In this document: positions 1 through 11,946 of the stretch, piece after piece
How the letters are laid out: the number at the start of each line of letters is the position of its first letter
Position numbering within the stretch: the stretch's first letter is position 1
Source: Mytilus trossulus
Taxonomy: Eukaryota; Mollusca; Bivalvia; Mytilida; Mytilidae
Direction: 5' to 3'
Length of the DNA stretch: 64,000 nt
NCBI RefSeq assembly: GCF_036588685.1
Contig: NC_086381.1
Coordinates: forward strand, 50,219,431-50,283,430
The notes under the pieces: model-generated
The model's input: only the letters and a program-made list of their open reading frames with translations
Told to the model about the DNA's origin: nothing
Database searches by the model: none
Made by a program: the position numbers and the translations under genes

Positions 1-801
1 ACACTAATAAAAACTGGCCGCCACGAAAAAGCCCAAATGCGGCGCTTAAAATTTGCGTTCAAACACCAAAAATCAAATCAAATCTTTTATTTTAAAGATA
101 CATGTTTAATAATTTGTATATAAACCTCATGCTTCACCAATGTTGTGTCAGAGGGTAACTTTGTTGCTATTGTTTGCTGTATACCATTGTATTCAAAAAA
201 GTTATTGGAATAAAACTGGTCTTGTCTATTAGAAAAGAAGACATTATTTGTCACCAGATTTTCAGTTGAGCGTAATATCAACTGATGTATTTAAAATTTG
301 CTTTTCATTACCTAGCGGATATGCAATAATTGATGTATTGTAAAAGGATTGAAGGAAGCATGCAACACAGTATGTGCTCCATATTTCATTGAAAATAAAT
401 GTTATTTGTATCGATTTGATGGAGAATATTTGTTAATAATAAATGGATTTCTCAGTTCACGAGAAAAGACGATAAAGTAAATAATTTTATCTATTTGGTT
501 TCATTGATATTACATTTGTAACAGTAAAATCAAATATACTGATCTACAAACTGGGTTAATGTAATCGACTTATTATTCGACTATACAGACAGATGTAAAA
601 CAATACTTTTAAATAAAGTCCCATTTTGCTTTAGTTTCATTACTACTGTATAATATTCGTGCAATACATCAGTATATAATCGATTTTTGATCAAGTCTGA
701 ACGAGAGGGTGACATCCAAAAAAAGTGTCACCCGCTCAGCCATGTGATAGAGTAAATTATCACCCAATCAAAATATGGCAATTTAACGTGAAGTATAAAT
801 A
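1..801. other. AT-rich intergenic DNA, no gene seen
   Basis: I see no credible coding region or RNA gene here. The only structure noted is a short inverted repeat near 705-730 (GGGTGACA ... TGTCACCC). The stretch ends at the A that precedes the Helitron-like element starting at 802. Confidence 0.6.
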
Positions 802-1542
802 TCTATAATACTAAAATTACGAGGTCCAATTTGTCAGCCGTCATCACGTAAAAACGACGAATCAAAGTGAATTCAACTTTATATAAAACTAATATAGTAC
901 AAAGATGTAGATTAAAAATTACACCACTCCGGCCCTTTTGTTTTCCACGTAATTATTGCCAATAATTAAGAAGTTCCGAGTCGAGTCCGATAACGATATC
1001 AATAGTATATTCACCTGTTACCTATTACCTAAATGTACGTTCCGCATCTGACAGGCGCACCACCAAATGGTGTATTCAGGATTAATATGCTATTAATATT
1101 AATACACGGGTCATAATCACAGGATTGACAGTTACTAAATTGTCAAATTGATACCTTTTGTAGTATTTTAATCAGTAAGACTTTCTAAGATAACAATACG
1201 AATACTAAAAATCTGGACTAAAAATAAGGTACAGTTTTCAATTTGTTAGCGGGCATGACATAAAACAGCGGAACTTTATTTATAACTAATATAGGACAAT
1301 GCTGTTGATTAAAAAATACTCCATTCCAGGACCTTTTGTTTTCCAAACAATTGATATTACCAATAATTGATAAGTTCCAGTTCGACGGGTTCAAACAGAA
1401 AGATTTGAAAGCAGAGAAAACTGTGTATCTTATAATCGGCATGACTTTATCAGATGACAATACTAATATTAAAATAAGGCTTGCGCATAGTTATATACTT
1501 TAATTCAGTCACGGTCCCCGCGATATCACGGGTGTGTTCTAG
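802..1542 (+). mobile_element. Non-autonomous Helitron-like element, left copy
   Basis: The element begins with TC directly after an A (TCTATAATACTAAAATTACG) and ends in CTAG directly before a T. A 16-nt imperfect palindrome, CCCGCGATATCACGGG, lies at 1517-1532, six bases before the CTAG. TC start, hairpin, CTRR end and insertion between A and T are the established Helitron signature. No Rep/helicase coding sequence is present, so it is non-autonomous. Internally it holds two diverged units (about 826-1215 and 1216-1545) that share a block ending in CCTTTTGTTTTCC. A close copy lies in inverse orientation at 9331-10081. Confidence 0.75.
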
Positions 1543-3277
1543 TATTTATTAAAGTTATGTACACCAGTATGTAAATACATACTACGTGTATTTGTTTATA
1601 ACTATACACGTGTTGAAAGTCCCCATTCATCTAAATCCACACAATCCGTCAGAGACCATATAAGTTATTCCTCTTAGCTCACAAAATATCTATCCCTCTT
1701 AGTCCAAAAAAGGCCGCATCCCTATTAGTCCACAAAGGGTCACACCCTACTAGTCCACAAAAAGACCAATCCCTCTTAGCTCAAATGATTCCAAATCCCT
1801 ATTATCCTCTAAAAATGAGGGGGCGGGGGAAGAAATAAGAAAAATCACCAGTCCTTGAGGGATCAATCCATCCAGTAGCCGTTACATTTTAACTAAATTT
1901 AAAGATGAATCAAGTTGTAACACACGCAAAGAGTCAATAATCTACGAACACTTTCAAAATGATCTCAAAATGTTACTTGGCCGTTAACCCTTTTTTTAAC
2001 ATGGTAATAGTCCTGTATAGAAGAATCTTGACTTATTCAGGAAACAGTCGTAATGATTTTAGTAAGATCTAATCGATTAATGTCAGACATCGCGGAATCT
2101 ATCAAATTAATCATGTAAAACTGTTTGAAATACACAGGGAAAAGAATCATTAAACGATTTTCTAAGGAGTTTTAATTTGTTTTTGGCACTAACACGTTAA
2201 AGTGTCAAAACGTCTAAAATAGATGACTTGAATATTAGCTTTCGAAGGTCGGTCGGTTTCTTTTAAAGAAGAGCCACGTGTTATAGTACTTAATGAATAC
2301 TAGTACTATGTAAAAAATATCCACTCAAAATTGCCGGTGACAAAAGATTTTATTCAATATTATTTATTGAAAAATACATGGGACAAACCGAGGTCCTTTG
2401 GTATAAGGATTTAAAAGTACTATATCCAGAAAAGAAGATTTGGTATGATTGCTAATGAAACAACTCTCCATAGAAAACAGGCCCTTTAAAATATTTGTTC
2501 ATAATTTAAAACTCCTTCCAAAAAAACCCTGAGTAAAATGAAATGCCACTCTGGTCACTTTTAGAAAAGAACCTTATATTTGTGGTTCTGTTATTCTGTT
2601 ATTATGAATATACCCTACACTGTAATTTTGACAATCTTAGGTGTTGTATTTGCTTTTCAAAGAAGCTGACATTGGGGGATGGACCGCGGAGATGGTACAA
2701 AGTAAACTGTGCCACACACCACATAAATAAAATTGATAACTAAACACAATGTAGGAATACATTTAGCAATATTACTTATAAATGTATATTAAATCGTCAA
2801 TATAAGTCGAAAAATATATTATCAAAAGGACTGAAATTTGTGAGCACATATATACATAACAATTATATTCCTAATACAGTCACTTTTAGATAACATGTAA
2901 TTTAACTAAAGAAAATCATTTTAAAATTAAATTTTGAAATACTTTTTTAAATATTTGATTGACTTATCCCACTTGAAAAGAATTGCTGTACCTATTGACA
3001 AGGGTACACGGCCAAGTTGTGATTTTTTTCTCAAAAAAAGCTCAAAAATCATACGTTACAATAATATTTCAAAAGATTGGTTTTTTTTTTCAATTATAAC
3101 ATACGTAATTATTAAAAAAAAAAGTTACGTTCTTGCATTTCAAATTCAAGAAATACAATATAAATTGAAAAAGACGGGGAAAAAATACATAGTTTACCAT
3201 ATGCTGAATCTTGTTGCACCAAGAAGAATATTTATTATTATTATTTAATCTTGATGAATTCAGCTGAAGTTAAATTG
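1543..3277. other. Intergenic DNA with a short minisatellite and repeat scraps
   Basis: About 1665-1810 holds roughly five degenerate copies of a ~33-bp unit built on ATCCCTCTTAGTCCACAAAA. About 2430-2490 is a fragment of the dispersed family with the motif GGTATGATTGC. A 104-codon open frame at 2934-3248 is AT-rich, lysine/isoleucine-heavy and has no recognisable domain, so it is not called. Nothing else is supported. Confidence 0.55.
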
Positions 3278-3649
3278 ATGTTTGTAATCAACAGCACTTA
3301 GCTTGGGTGAAGACTTGTATAGAAAGGTGTCAGCTTGGTATTGTCAAAGTAATCACATGTATGATACAGGTATTTCATATTATTTATCGCGTTAATTACA
3401 TTAACACATAATATTATGCACTGGCTTCGGCAATCAATGTTGCTCAAATTGGTAAATTGATAAACAAATTGGTTATTATGGCTTATTATTAAATTGTATC
3501 TTTAAACAATAAAAGCTTAGATTGTTTTGATAAGTAATTTGTTAACGCTATGAGTGCTCTTAACATCAGGTATATATACTGCCCATGACACTGTTCGCTC
3601 ATTCTCAGTTTTTCTCTCAACATTTCACATCTGACAATATTCTCTCAAT
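3278..3649 (+). promoter_or_regulatory. Conserved proximal promoter of homeobox gene 1
   Basis: This stretch aligns by eye with the stretch upstream of the second homeobox gene (12327-12697). Shared blocks include CTTAGCTTGGGTGA, ATTGTCAAAG, TGGCTTCGGCAATCA, TTGCTCAAATTGGTAAATTG and GATAAGTAATTTGTTAACGC. A TATA box (TATATATA) sits at 3571-3578, about 75 bases before the ATG, followed by CACTGTTCGCTCATTCTCA, which likely holds the start site. GATAAG resembles a GATA site and GTTAAC a half HNF1-type site; those assignments are inference. Conservation between paralogues in otherwise drifting DNA is the main evidence. Confidence 0.7.
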
Positions 3650-4471
3650 ATGAGTCTTGTGACAGTACAGAAACCAGTTAAGATGTCTTTCAGCATTGAC
3701 GAGCTAGCGAAGAGTAGTAGGGTTAACAGTTTAGATCATACTAAACATGTCGGCAGCATATACGCTAAATTCCAGAGCATCGTCAGATTTCAGCAAGAGA
3801 ATACGCCAGTGAAGTTACAAGCCACTGTCCAACCAATGACCAGTACTCCTATTTCGTTACCGCTCGCAAATTCAAACATAGAGCGACAACTCAAAAGAAA
3901 AAGGGAAAACGACTCAATTTATTCAGCAGATAGCAGTCTTGAATCATCTGAAACCAAATCAACAGACAGTCTTTCGTCAATCTCAGACGACACGACTGAA
4001 ATACAAGACAAACCAAGTAAAAAGGCAAGATGTATGTTTACGTCAAAACAGATTACAGAATTAGAACAATGTTTCTTAACGAACAGATTTCTGCCTATAG
4101 AAGACAGACCAATATTGGCTAAAAGACTGAAGCTTAGTCAACAACAAGTTAAAACATGGTTCCAGAATCGTCGAATGAAAGAAAAACGCCTACAAAAACT
4201 TGGAACAACAACAGAATGGCAGAAGATGGCACAAGGTACACAGTTCATTTCTAAGACAGCACAGTTTCCACCACATGAGACCGGATGTCAGCCCCATACA
4301 CTTCCAGGCTACTTCCAACACCAGTACCCAGGATCACCATTAACACAGATTTATGATCCGATGTCACTTATGTATGGATACGGTCTAATGTCGCCCGTTA
4401 TGCATCCAGAGTACAGTCGACAGGTTTACAATGGACTATCTCCTCAGCCAATAGATCAACACAGAATGTGA
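3650..4471 (+). CDS. Intronless homeodomain transcription factor, paralogue 1 (NKL/Vent-like)
   Basis: The 273-residue protein is a nuclear DNA-binding transcription factor with a homeodomain at about residues 123-182. F8, L16, F20, W48, F49, Q50, N51 and R53 are all in place in helix 3 (QVKTWFQNRRMKEKR). Thr47 with Gln50 is usual for NKL-type ANTP-class homeodomains (Bsx, Barx, Tlx, Vent). The N-terminus has FSIDEL at 14-19, an eh1-like motif of the kind that binds Groucho/TLE repressors, followed by AKSS, reminiscent of Vent proteins. A Ser/Thr/Asp-rich acidic stretch (about 88-120) precedes the homeodomain; the tail is Tyr/Pro/Met-rich. A second ATG lies 11 codons in, but the first ATG is shared with the paralogue. 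There is no intron in the homeobox. The exact family is uncertain. Confidence 0.9.
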   Translation: MSLVTVQKPVKMSFSIDELAKSSRVNSLDHTKHVGSIYAKFQSIVRFQQENTPVKLQATVQPMTSTPISLPLANSNIERQLKRKRENDSIYSADSSLESSETKSTDSLSSISDDTTEIQDKPSKKARCMFTSKQITELEQCFLTNRFLPIEDRPILAKRLKLSQQQVKTWFQNRRMKEKRLQKLGTTTEWQKMAQGTQFISKTAQFPPHETGCQPHTLPGYFQHQYPGSPLTQIYDPMSLMYGYGLMSPVMHPEYSRQVYNGLSPQPIDQHRM

Positions 4472-5009
4472 TGAAACAATTAAAACAATCATATGTGATA
4501 TATGTGACTTAACTTACTGTTGATGTGTGAAATGCTTGTTTTTATTTATTTTTGTTATGAATATTGTTGATATGTTATTGTTATGGTATAAATATGAAAT
4601 ACTGCACTGACTTTGTATTGGTTTTTTTTAAAGATGATTTTATATGCTGTACTTTATTACTTTGACTTTTCATAAAAATTAACACATTCATATCAAAATA
4701 CAACATGAACATTTCCAAACGTTTAAAGACCAATAATCTTTTCAAACGCGATAGCCTGTCATAATATCATAATCCATGAGCTTCATCCGGTTTCACTTTT
4801 GGTATTTGTCAGTTAATCTCTTCACTGCTATAATTTTTGTATAGCTTAAATGTATTTTGGTTTTGGCAAGGAATGGTGATCAGATAAACCCAGCACCATT
4901 ACATCACTAGCATACAATTCAAATATCAAATTCATCTTGTTAAACCGTAACGATTGTTGTGGGGCTATAAACCGAGGGAAGAGCTTGTAATGCCTTATTG
5001 ACTGAAACT
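4472..5009. other. 3' region of homeobox gene 1 and unique AT-rich DNA
   Basis: The first ~150 bases match the 3' region of paralogue 2 in patches (GCTTGTTTT, TTATTGTTATGG, TATTGTT), so it is probably 3' UTR. I see no canonical AATAAA close to the stop; TATAAA near 4590 is the best substitute. The rest shows nothing before the satellite. Confidence 0.5.
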
Positions 5010-8000
5010 GAACAATGATATGAATGTATACGTCAATACGTTAATAAACATAATGATATGTGGGGTATACGTCAAAACAGGTTATAAACAAAATAGGATG
5101 TGGCTTAACGTCAATACAGTTTATAAACATAATGAGATCCGGGGTATTCGTCAATATAATTAATAAACAGAATGAGATGTGGGGTATACGTCAATAAGGT
5201 TTATGAACAAAAGAGATGTGGGATATACGTCAAAACATTTAATAAACAGAATGAGATATGGGGGATACGTCAATACAGTTAATAAACAGAATGAGATGTG
5301 GGGTATACGTCAATACAGTTAATAAACAGAATGAAATGTGAGCTATACGTCAATACAATTGATAAACAGAATGAGATGCGGGGTATACGTCAATACAGTT
5401 AATAAACAGAATGAAATGTGAGCTATACGTCAATACAATTGATAAACAGAATGAGATGCGGGGTATACGTCAATACAGGTAATAAATTCTGTTTGCTAAC
5501 TGTATTGACGTATACCCCACATCTCATTCTGTTTATTACCTGTATTGACGTATACCCCACATCTCATTCTGTTTGTTAACTGTATTGACGTATACCCCAC
5601 ATCTCATTCTGTTTATTATCTGTATTGGCGTATACCCCACATCTCATTCTGTTTATTACCTGTATTGACGTATACCCCGCATCTCATTCTGTTTATCAAT
5701 TGTATTGACGTATAGCTCACATTTCATTCTGTTTATTAACTGTATTGACGTATACCCCGCATCTCATTCTGTTTATCAATTGTATTGACGTATAGCTCAC
5801 ATTTCATTCTGTTTATTAACTGTATTGACGTATACCCCACATCTCATTCTGTTTATTAACTGTATTGACGTATAACCCACATCTCCTTCTGTTTATCAAC
5901 TGTATTGACGTATACCCCACATCCCATTTTGTTTATTACCTGTATTGACGTATACCCCACATCTCATTCTGTTTGTTAACTGTATTGACGTATACCCCAC
6001 ATCTCATTCTGTTTATTACCTGTATTGACGTATACCCCACATCTCATTCTGTTTGTTAACTGTATTGACGTATACCCCACATCTCATTCTGTTTATTAAC
6101 TGTATTGGCGTATACCCCACATCTCATTCTGTTTATTACCTGTATTGACTTATACCCCAAATCTTTTCATAAACCTCACTGACGTATACCCCACATCTCA
6201 TTATGTTTATTAGCTGTATTGACGTATACCCCACATCTCATTCTGTTTATTAACTGTTTTGACGTATAACCCACATCTCATTCTGTTTATTAACTGTTTT
6301 GACGTATAACCCACATCTGATGTGGGGTATACGTCAATACAGGTAATAAACAAAATGGGATGTGGGGTATACGTCAATACAGTTGATAAACAGAAGGAGA
6401 TGTGGGTTATACGTCAATACAGTTAATAAACAGAATGAGATGTGGGGTATACGTCAATACAGTTAATAAACAGAATGAAATGTGAGCTATACGTCAATAC
6501 AATTGATAAACAGAATGAGATGCGGGGTATACGTCAATACAGTTAATAAACAGAATGAAATGTGAGCTATACGTCAATACAGTTGATAAACGGAATGAGA
6601 TGTGGGTTATACGTCAATACAGTTAATAAACAGAATGAGATGTGGGTTATACGTCAATACAGCTAATAAACATAATGAGATGTGGGTTATACGTCAATAC
6701 AGTTAACAAACAGAATGAGATGTGGGGTATACGTCAATACAGCTAATAAACATAATGAGATGTGGGGTATACGTCAATACAGTTAATAAACAGAATGAAA
6801 TGTGAGCTATACGTCAATACAATTGATAAACAGAATGAGATGCGGGGTATACGTCAATACAGTTAATAAACAGAATGAAATGTGAGGTATACGTCAATAC
6901 AGTTAATAAACAGAATGAAATGTGAGGTTTACGTCAATACAGTTAATAAACAGAATGAGATGCGGGGTATACGTCAATACAGTTAATAAACAGAATGAAA
7001 TGTGAGCTATACGTCAATACAATTGATAAACAGAATGAGATGCGGGGTATACGTCAATACAGGTAATAAACAGAATGAGATGTGGGGTATACGTCAATAC
7101 AGTTAATAAACAGAATGAAATGTGAGGTATACGTCAATACAGTTAATAAACAGAATGAAATGTGAGCTATACGTCAATACAGTTAATAAACAGAATGAAA
7201 TGTGAGCTATACGTCAATACAGTTGATAAACAGAATGAGATGTGGGTTATACGTCAATACAGTTAACAAACAGAATGAGATGTGGGGTATACGTCAATAC
7301 AGCTAACAAACATGATGAGATGTGAGGTATACGTCAATACAGTTAATAAACAGAATGAAATGTGAGGTATACGTCAATACAGTTAATAAACAGAATGAAA
7401 TGTGAGGTATACGTCAATACAGTTAATAAACAGAATGAAATGTGAGCTATACGTCAATACAGTTAATAAACAGAATGAAATGTGAGCTATACGTCAATAC
7501 AGTTGATAAACAGAATGAGATGTGGGTTATACGTCAATACAGTTAATAAACAGAATGAAATGTGAGCTATACGTCAATACAGTTGATAAACAGAATGAGA
7601 TGTGGGTTATACGTCAATACAGTTAATAAACAGAATGAGATGTGGGTTATACGTCAATACAGTTAATAAACAGAATGAAATGTGAGCTATACGTCAATAC
7701 AGTTGATAAACAGAATGAGATGCGGGGTATACGTCAATACAGTTAATAAACAGAATGAAATGTGAGCTATACGTCAATACAGTTGATAAACAGAATGAGA
7801 TGTGGGTTATACGTCAATACAGTTATTAAACAGAATGAGATGTGGGTTATACGTCAATACAGTTAATAAACAGAATGAAATGTGAGCTATACGTCAATAC
7901 AGTTGATAAACAGAATGAGATGTGGGTTATACGTCAATACAGTTAATAAACAGAATGAAATGTGAGCTATACGTCAATACAGTTGATAAACAGAATGAGA

Positions 8001-9070
8001 TGTGGGTTATACGTCAATACAGTTAATAAACAGAATGAGATGTGGGTTATACGTCAATACAGTTAATAAACAGAATGAAATGTGAGCTATACGTCAATAC
8101 AGTTGATAAACAGAATGAGATGCGGGGTATACGTCAATACAGTTAATAAACAGAATGAAATGTGAGCTATACGTCAATACAGTTGATAAACAGAATGAGA
8201 TGTGGGTTATACATCAATACAGTTAATAAACAGAATGAGATGTGGGTTATACGTCAATACAGCTAATAAACATAATGAGATGTGGGGTATACGTCAATAC
8301 AGGTAATAAACATAATGAGATGTGAGGTGTACGTCAATACAGTTAATAAACAGAATGAGATGTGGGGTATACGTCAATACAGTTAATAAACAGAATGAAA
8401 TGTGAGCTATACGTCAATACATTTAATAAACAGAATGAGATGTGGGGTATACGTCAATTCAGTAAATAAACAAAATGAGATATGGGGTATAAGTCAATAA
8501 GGTTTATGAACAAAAGAGATGTGATTTATATGTCAATACAGTTTATAAACAGAATGAGATGTGGGATATACGTCAAAACAGGTAATAAACAAAATGGGAT
8601 GTGGGGTATACGTCAATGAGGTTTATGAACAAAATAGATGTGAGGTGTACGTCAATACAGTTAATTAACAGAATGAGATGTGGGGTAAACGTCAAAACAG
8701 TTTATAAACAGAATGAGACGTGAGGTATACGCCAAGATCAATAAAAAGAGATTTGGGGTATACGTCAATACAGTTGTTTATGATCAAAGAGAGATGTGGG
8801 GTATACGTCAATACAGTTTATGATCAAAAGATATGTGGGGTATACGTCAATACAGTTGTTAATGATTAAAAAGAGATGTGGGGTATACATCAATTAGGTT
8901 TTTATGATAAAAAAAAAGATGTGGGGTATACGTCAATAAGGTGTTTATGATAATAAAAAAAAGAGATGTGGGGTATACGTCAATACAGTTTATGATCAAA
9001 AGAGATGTTGGGTATACGTCAATAATGTTTAGGTTCAAAGAGTGGTGTGGGGTATACGTCAATAATGTTT
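5010..9070. repeat. 40-bp satellite array with two internal orientation switches
   Basis: About 100 copies of a 40-bp unit, in parts: GAGATGTGGGGTATACGTCA then ATACAGTTAATAAACAGAAT. Orientation is forward at about 5010-5487, reversed at 5488-6318, and forward again from 6319. The forward-to-reverse junction is abrupt (AATAAA directly followed by TTCTGTTTG); the second is ACCCACATC meeting GATGTGGGG. Variant units (TGTGAGC with AATTGATAAAC, TGCGGGG) alternate and give higher-order patterns of 80-120 bp. From about 8480 the units decay and longer spacers appear (TTTATGATCAAAAGAG). A stranded unit at 10082-10135 lies beyond the inserted elements. Each unit carries a TACGTCA half-CRE-like motif. 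Open frames inside are repeat artefacts. Confidence 0.97.
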
Positions 9071-9330
9071 AGCCTGTAATCCAGTGATTGTCGTTTGTAT
9101 ATGTTTTACATACTTGTTTTTCGTTTATTTTTTACTTAAATAAGGCCGTTAGTTTTCTCGTTTGAATTGTTTTACATTGTCCTATCGGGGTCTTTTATAG
9201 CTGACTATGTGGTATGGGCTTTGCTCATTGTTGAAGGCCGTCAACCTATAGTTGTTAATGTTTGTGTCATTTTGGTCTTTTGTGAATAGTTGTCTCATTG
9301 GCAATCATATCACATCTTCTTTATATCTTA
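9071..9330 (+). repeat. Dispersed interspersed repeat (CATTGGCAATCATA family), near full length
   Basis: This block runs from CCTGTAATCCAGTG to TCACATCTTCTTTATAT and shares long segments with 18930-19102 (TTTTATAGCTGACTATG, GTATGGGCTTTGCTCATTG, TTGTCTCATTGGCAATCATA). Inverse copies lie at 17808-18080 and 48253-48412 and a diverged one at 21030-21185. The family is non-coding, and I recognise the motif as common in mussel DNA. It separates the satellite tail from the inverse Helitron-like copy. Confidence 0.75.
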
Positions 9331-10081
9331 CTAGATTACACCCGTGATATCGCGGGTCCGTGACTGAATTTAAGTATATAACTATGAGCAAGACTTATTT
9401 TTGTATTAGTATTGTCATCTGATAAAGTCATGCCGCCGACTATAAGAAAGTTATCACAGTTTTCTCTGCTTTCAAATCTTTCTGTTTGAACCCGTCTAAC
9501 TGGAACTTATCAATAATTTGTAATTTTAATGATTTGGAAAACAAAAGGTCATGGGATGGAGTATTTTTTTAATCAACAGCATTGTCCTATATTAGTTATA
9601 AATAAAGTTGAATTCTTTGATTCGCTGTTTTCATGACGTCATGCCCGCTAACAAATTAAAAAACTGTACATATACGCCTTATTTTTAGTATTCGTATTGT
9701 TATCTTATAAAGTCTTAATGATTAAAGTACTACAATAGGTAACAATTTGACAATTTAGTAGTGTCAACCCTGTGATTATGACCCGTGCATATAGCATATC
9801 CTGAATACACCGTTTGGTTGTGCGCCTGCCAAATGCGGAACGTACAGATAAGGTAATAGGTAACAGATGAATATACTATTGGTATCGGTATCGGACTCGA
9901 CCCGGAACTTCTTAATTATTGGCAATATTAATTACGTGGAAAACAAAAGAGCCTGGAGTGGTGTAATTTTTAATCTACACCTGTGTACTATATTAGTTAT
10001 ATGTAAAGTTGAAATCTTTGATTCGTCGTTTTTACGTGATGACGGCTGACAAATTGGACCTCGTAATTTTAGTATTATAGA
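9331..10081 (-). mobile_element. Non-autonomous Helitron-like element, right inverse copy
   Basis: Read on the minus strand it starts with TCTATAATACTAAAATTACG after an A and ends with the same 16-nt palindrome (9341-9356) and a CTAG followed by T. It is about 751 bp against 741 bp for the copy at 802-1542, and is collinear with it throughout. It sits inside the decaying end of the satellite: a stray satellite unit resumes at 10082. That implies the element, perhaps with the neighbouring dispersed repeat, inserted into the array after it formed. Confidence 0.75.
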
Positions 10082-10137
10082 TATTTAGGTTCAAAAAGAT
10101 ATGTGGAGTATACGTCAATAAGGTTTATGATCAAAAG
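10082..10137 (+). repeat. Stranded satellite unit beyond the Helitron-like insertion
   Basis: GTGGAGTATACGTCAATAAG and TTTATGATCAAAAGAA match the degenerate right-hand units of the 40-bp satellite. They resume immediately after the inserted element ends, marking the original right edge of the array. Confidence 0.8.
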
Positions 10138-11214
10138 AATAGTAGGAAATCCTTCTGTTGTAAGAGAGAGAAAAAAAATGACATGGGGGCAGTACGACCA
10201 AATGTACACTTAAAATTCACAAAACAAATAATTTTTAAGCAACACAAACCCCACCAAACACAGGGTTCTAATTAAGAAGCCAACAGAAGGTTAGAAGTAC
10301 TCGTTTCACTAATGATACACAATGATCATGATGGCGTCTGTTTAACCTAAGAACAGATGATTTTAACATAACCAATTCGAGAGCCTTGGTTCAACATCTT
10401 ACTTATAAGCAGCAATCTCCACATTGAATGGAAAGGCAAGTTCGTGTATATCGTTTTACCCAATCGGCAATCCTTGGGTGACTCCGCTTCTCTCCTTAGA
10501 TGAGGTACGGAATCGGCCGAGTTGTGATGATTGTTGTTTTACCTTGAAGATATATGTCCCTTATAAGTTGCTTCAGAGAAATGGAATTATGTTCATAATA
10601 TGAAAGCTGAAATATTTTTTTGGGGTCATAAAGTTCAATATTTTACTGAATTCTCCCTTTCAATTTCGAAAGATAGGAAGCATGCAACCTCAACAGTATG
10701 TGTGGTATCTTTTTAATTGTTTCAAGCTCGATGATCGGTAGCTGCCATCACCATGGTCCACAAAATATGCTAGTATACCTTTGTTTATCTAAAAATCATA
10801 ATAAAACAGCACCCCCCCCCCCCCATAACATGATGGAAGACTTAAAATATGCATATGTTTAATAAGGCATCTTACAGTACTTGAAAAAAAATGCATACAC
10901 AATTCAAATGATCATATCGGTATTCAAAATACATATTCTCAACTTAAAAAAAAACTACACAAAAAATAAGGACAAAACAAGAAAAAGAAAAAGAAACATC
11001 ACCAATCCCCCCCCCAAAAAAAAAATACAAAAAACTACTTATATTAAATAACTTTTATCATTCAGAAATCATTCCTTTTTAAAACCCTTTGGAATATAAC
11101 GAAAATTGGGAATGATTCTTCATGATCAATAGACAGTACTATGTCGACACAATTTGGAATGTTTTTTTCTTCAGTTTTTTTGGTATTTACTGGACATATT
11201 TTGTGTGTGTGTAA
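10138..11214. other. Intergenic DNA with homopolymer tracts, no gene seen
   Basis: It contains a poly-C tract near 10811-10823 and A-rich/C-rich low complexity near 10980-11030. I find no supported coding sequence or RNA gene. Confidence 0.55.
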
Positions 11215-11946
11215 TGCCTCGTTCACACGGACATTTAATTCGAATTGAATTCGAATCTAATGCGAATCGAATTCGCAAATCGCGAAACATACTTTTTTTT
11301 TTCGAATTGATTCGTATTGGCTAATTCCGAATTAACTAATTCGCATTAGAAATACGTTTTTGTTAATCCGAATTAAAAGTAAACGTGTGAACTCAGCAGA
11401 ACGTTATCATTTTTATAAATAAAGTGTTTAAGGCACCAATAAGTTAGTCCTAATTTTATGGAATGTTAAAGCTTTTAAATGACGGGACAAAGATGAATAA
11501 CATCAGAAGAATTTTTTTTTTCTTTTCTTTTTTCTTCTTATCGTAAGATTGATTTTTTAAACAAGATAATTTGTGAAAATTACATGCCTTATGACAAAGC
11601 GACATTTAGAACAGACCCCTGGAGTTTTTACAACTAAATGACAGTCTAATGCTGAGTTTACACGTAATTCGAATTCGATTCGCATTAACTAATTCGACTT
11701 AAGTTTAATTCGCATTAGAAACGTTTTACGTCCAAACGTCAATTCTAATTCGAATTACAATGAGCGTCAAATTCGCTTTACTGGTCAAACGACGTTAACT
11801 TTTAATTCGTATTAGCAAAAGCGTATTTCTAATGCGAGTTAGTTAATTCGAATTAGCCAATTCGAATTAAAAAAGAAGAGTGTGTGAACGCTATTAGCGA
11901 ATTCGATTCGCATTCAATTCGAATTAAATAACGTGTGAACGAGGCA
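11215..11946. mobile_element. TIR/foldback element rich in AATTCG
   Basis: The ends are inverted: TGCCTCGTTCACACG near 11215-11229 and CGTGTGAACGAGGCA at 11932-11946, continuing inward with ATTTAATTCGAATTGAAT-like sequence on both sides. The subterminal parts are dense in AATTCG/CGAATT palindromic words on both arms. No transposase frame is visible, so this is a non-autonomous DNA element of about 730 bp. Its superfamily is not determined. Confidence 0.8.

Noticed and set aside
2934-3248. 104-codon open frame upstream of homeobox gene 1
   Set aside because: AT-rich with long A and T runs, no domain, no promoter or splice context, and no counterpart upstream of the second homeobox gene.
8859-9062. 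67-codon open frame rich in DVYPTSLF repeats
   Set aside because: It is a translation of the minus strand of the 40-bp satellite; periodicity comes from the repeat.
5010-9070. CRISPR array
   Set aside because: The units are contiguous 40-bp satellites without unique spacers, in both orientations, in eukaryotic DNA with no cas genes.
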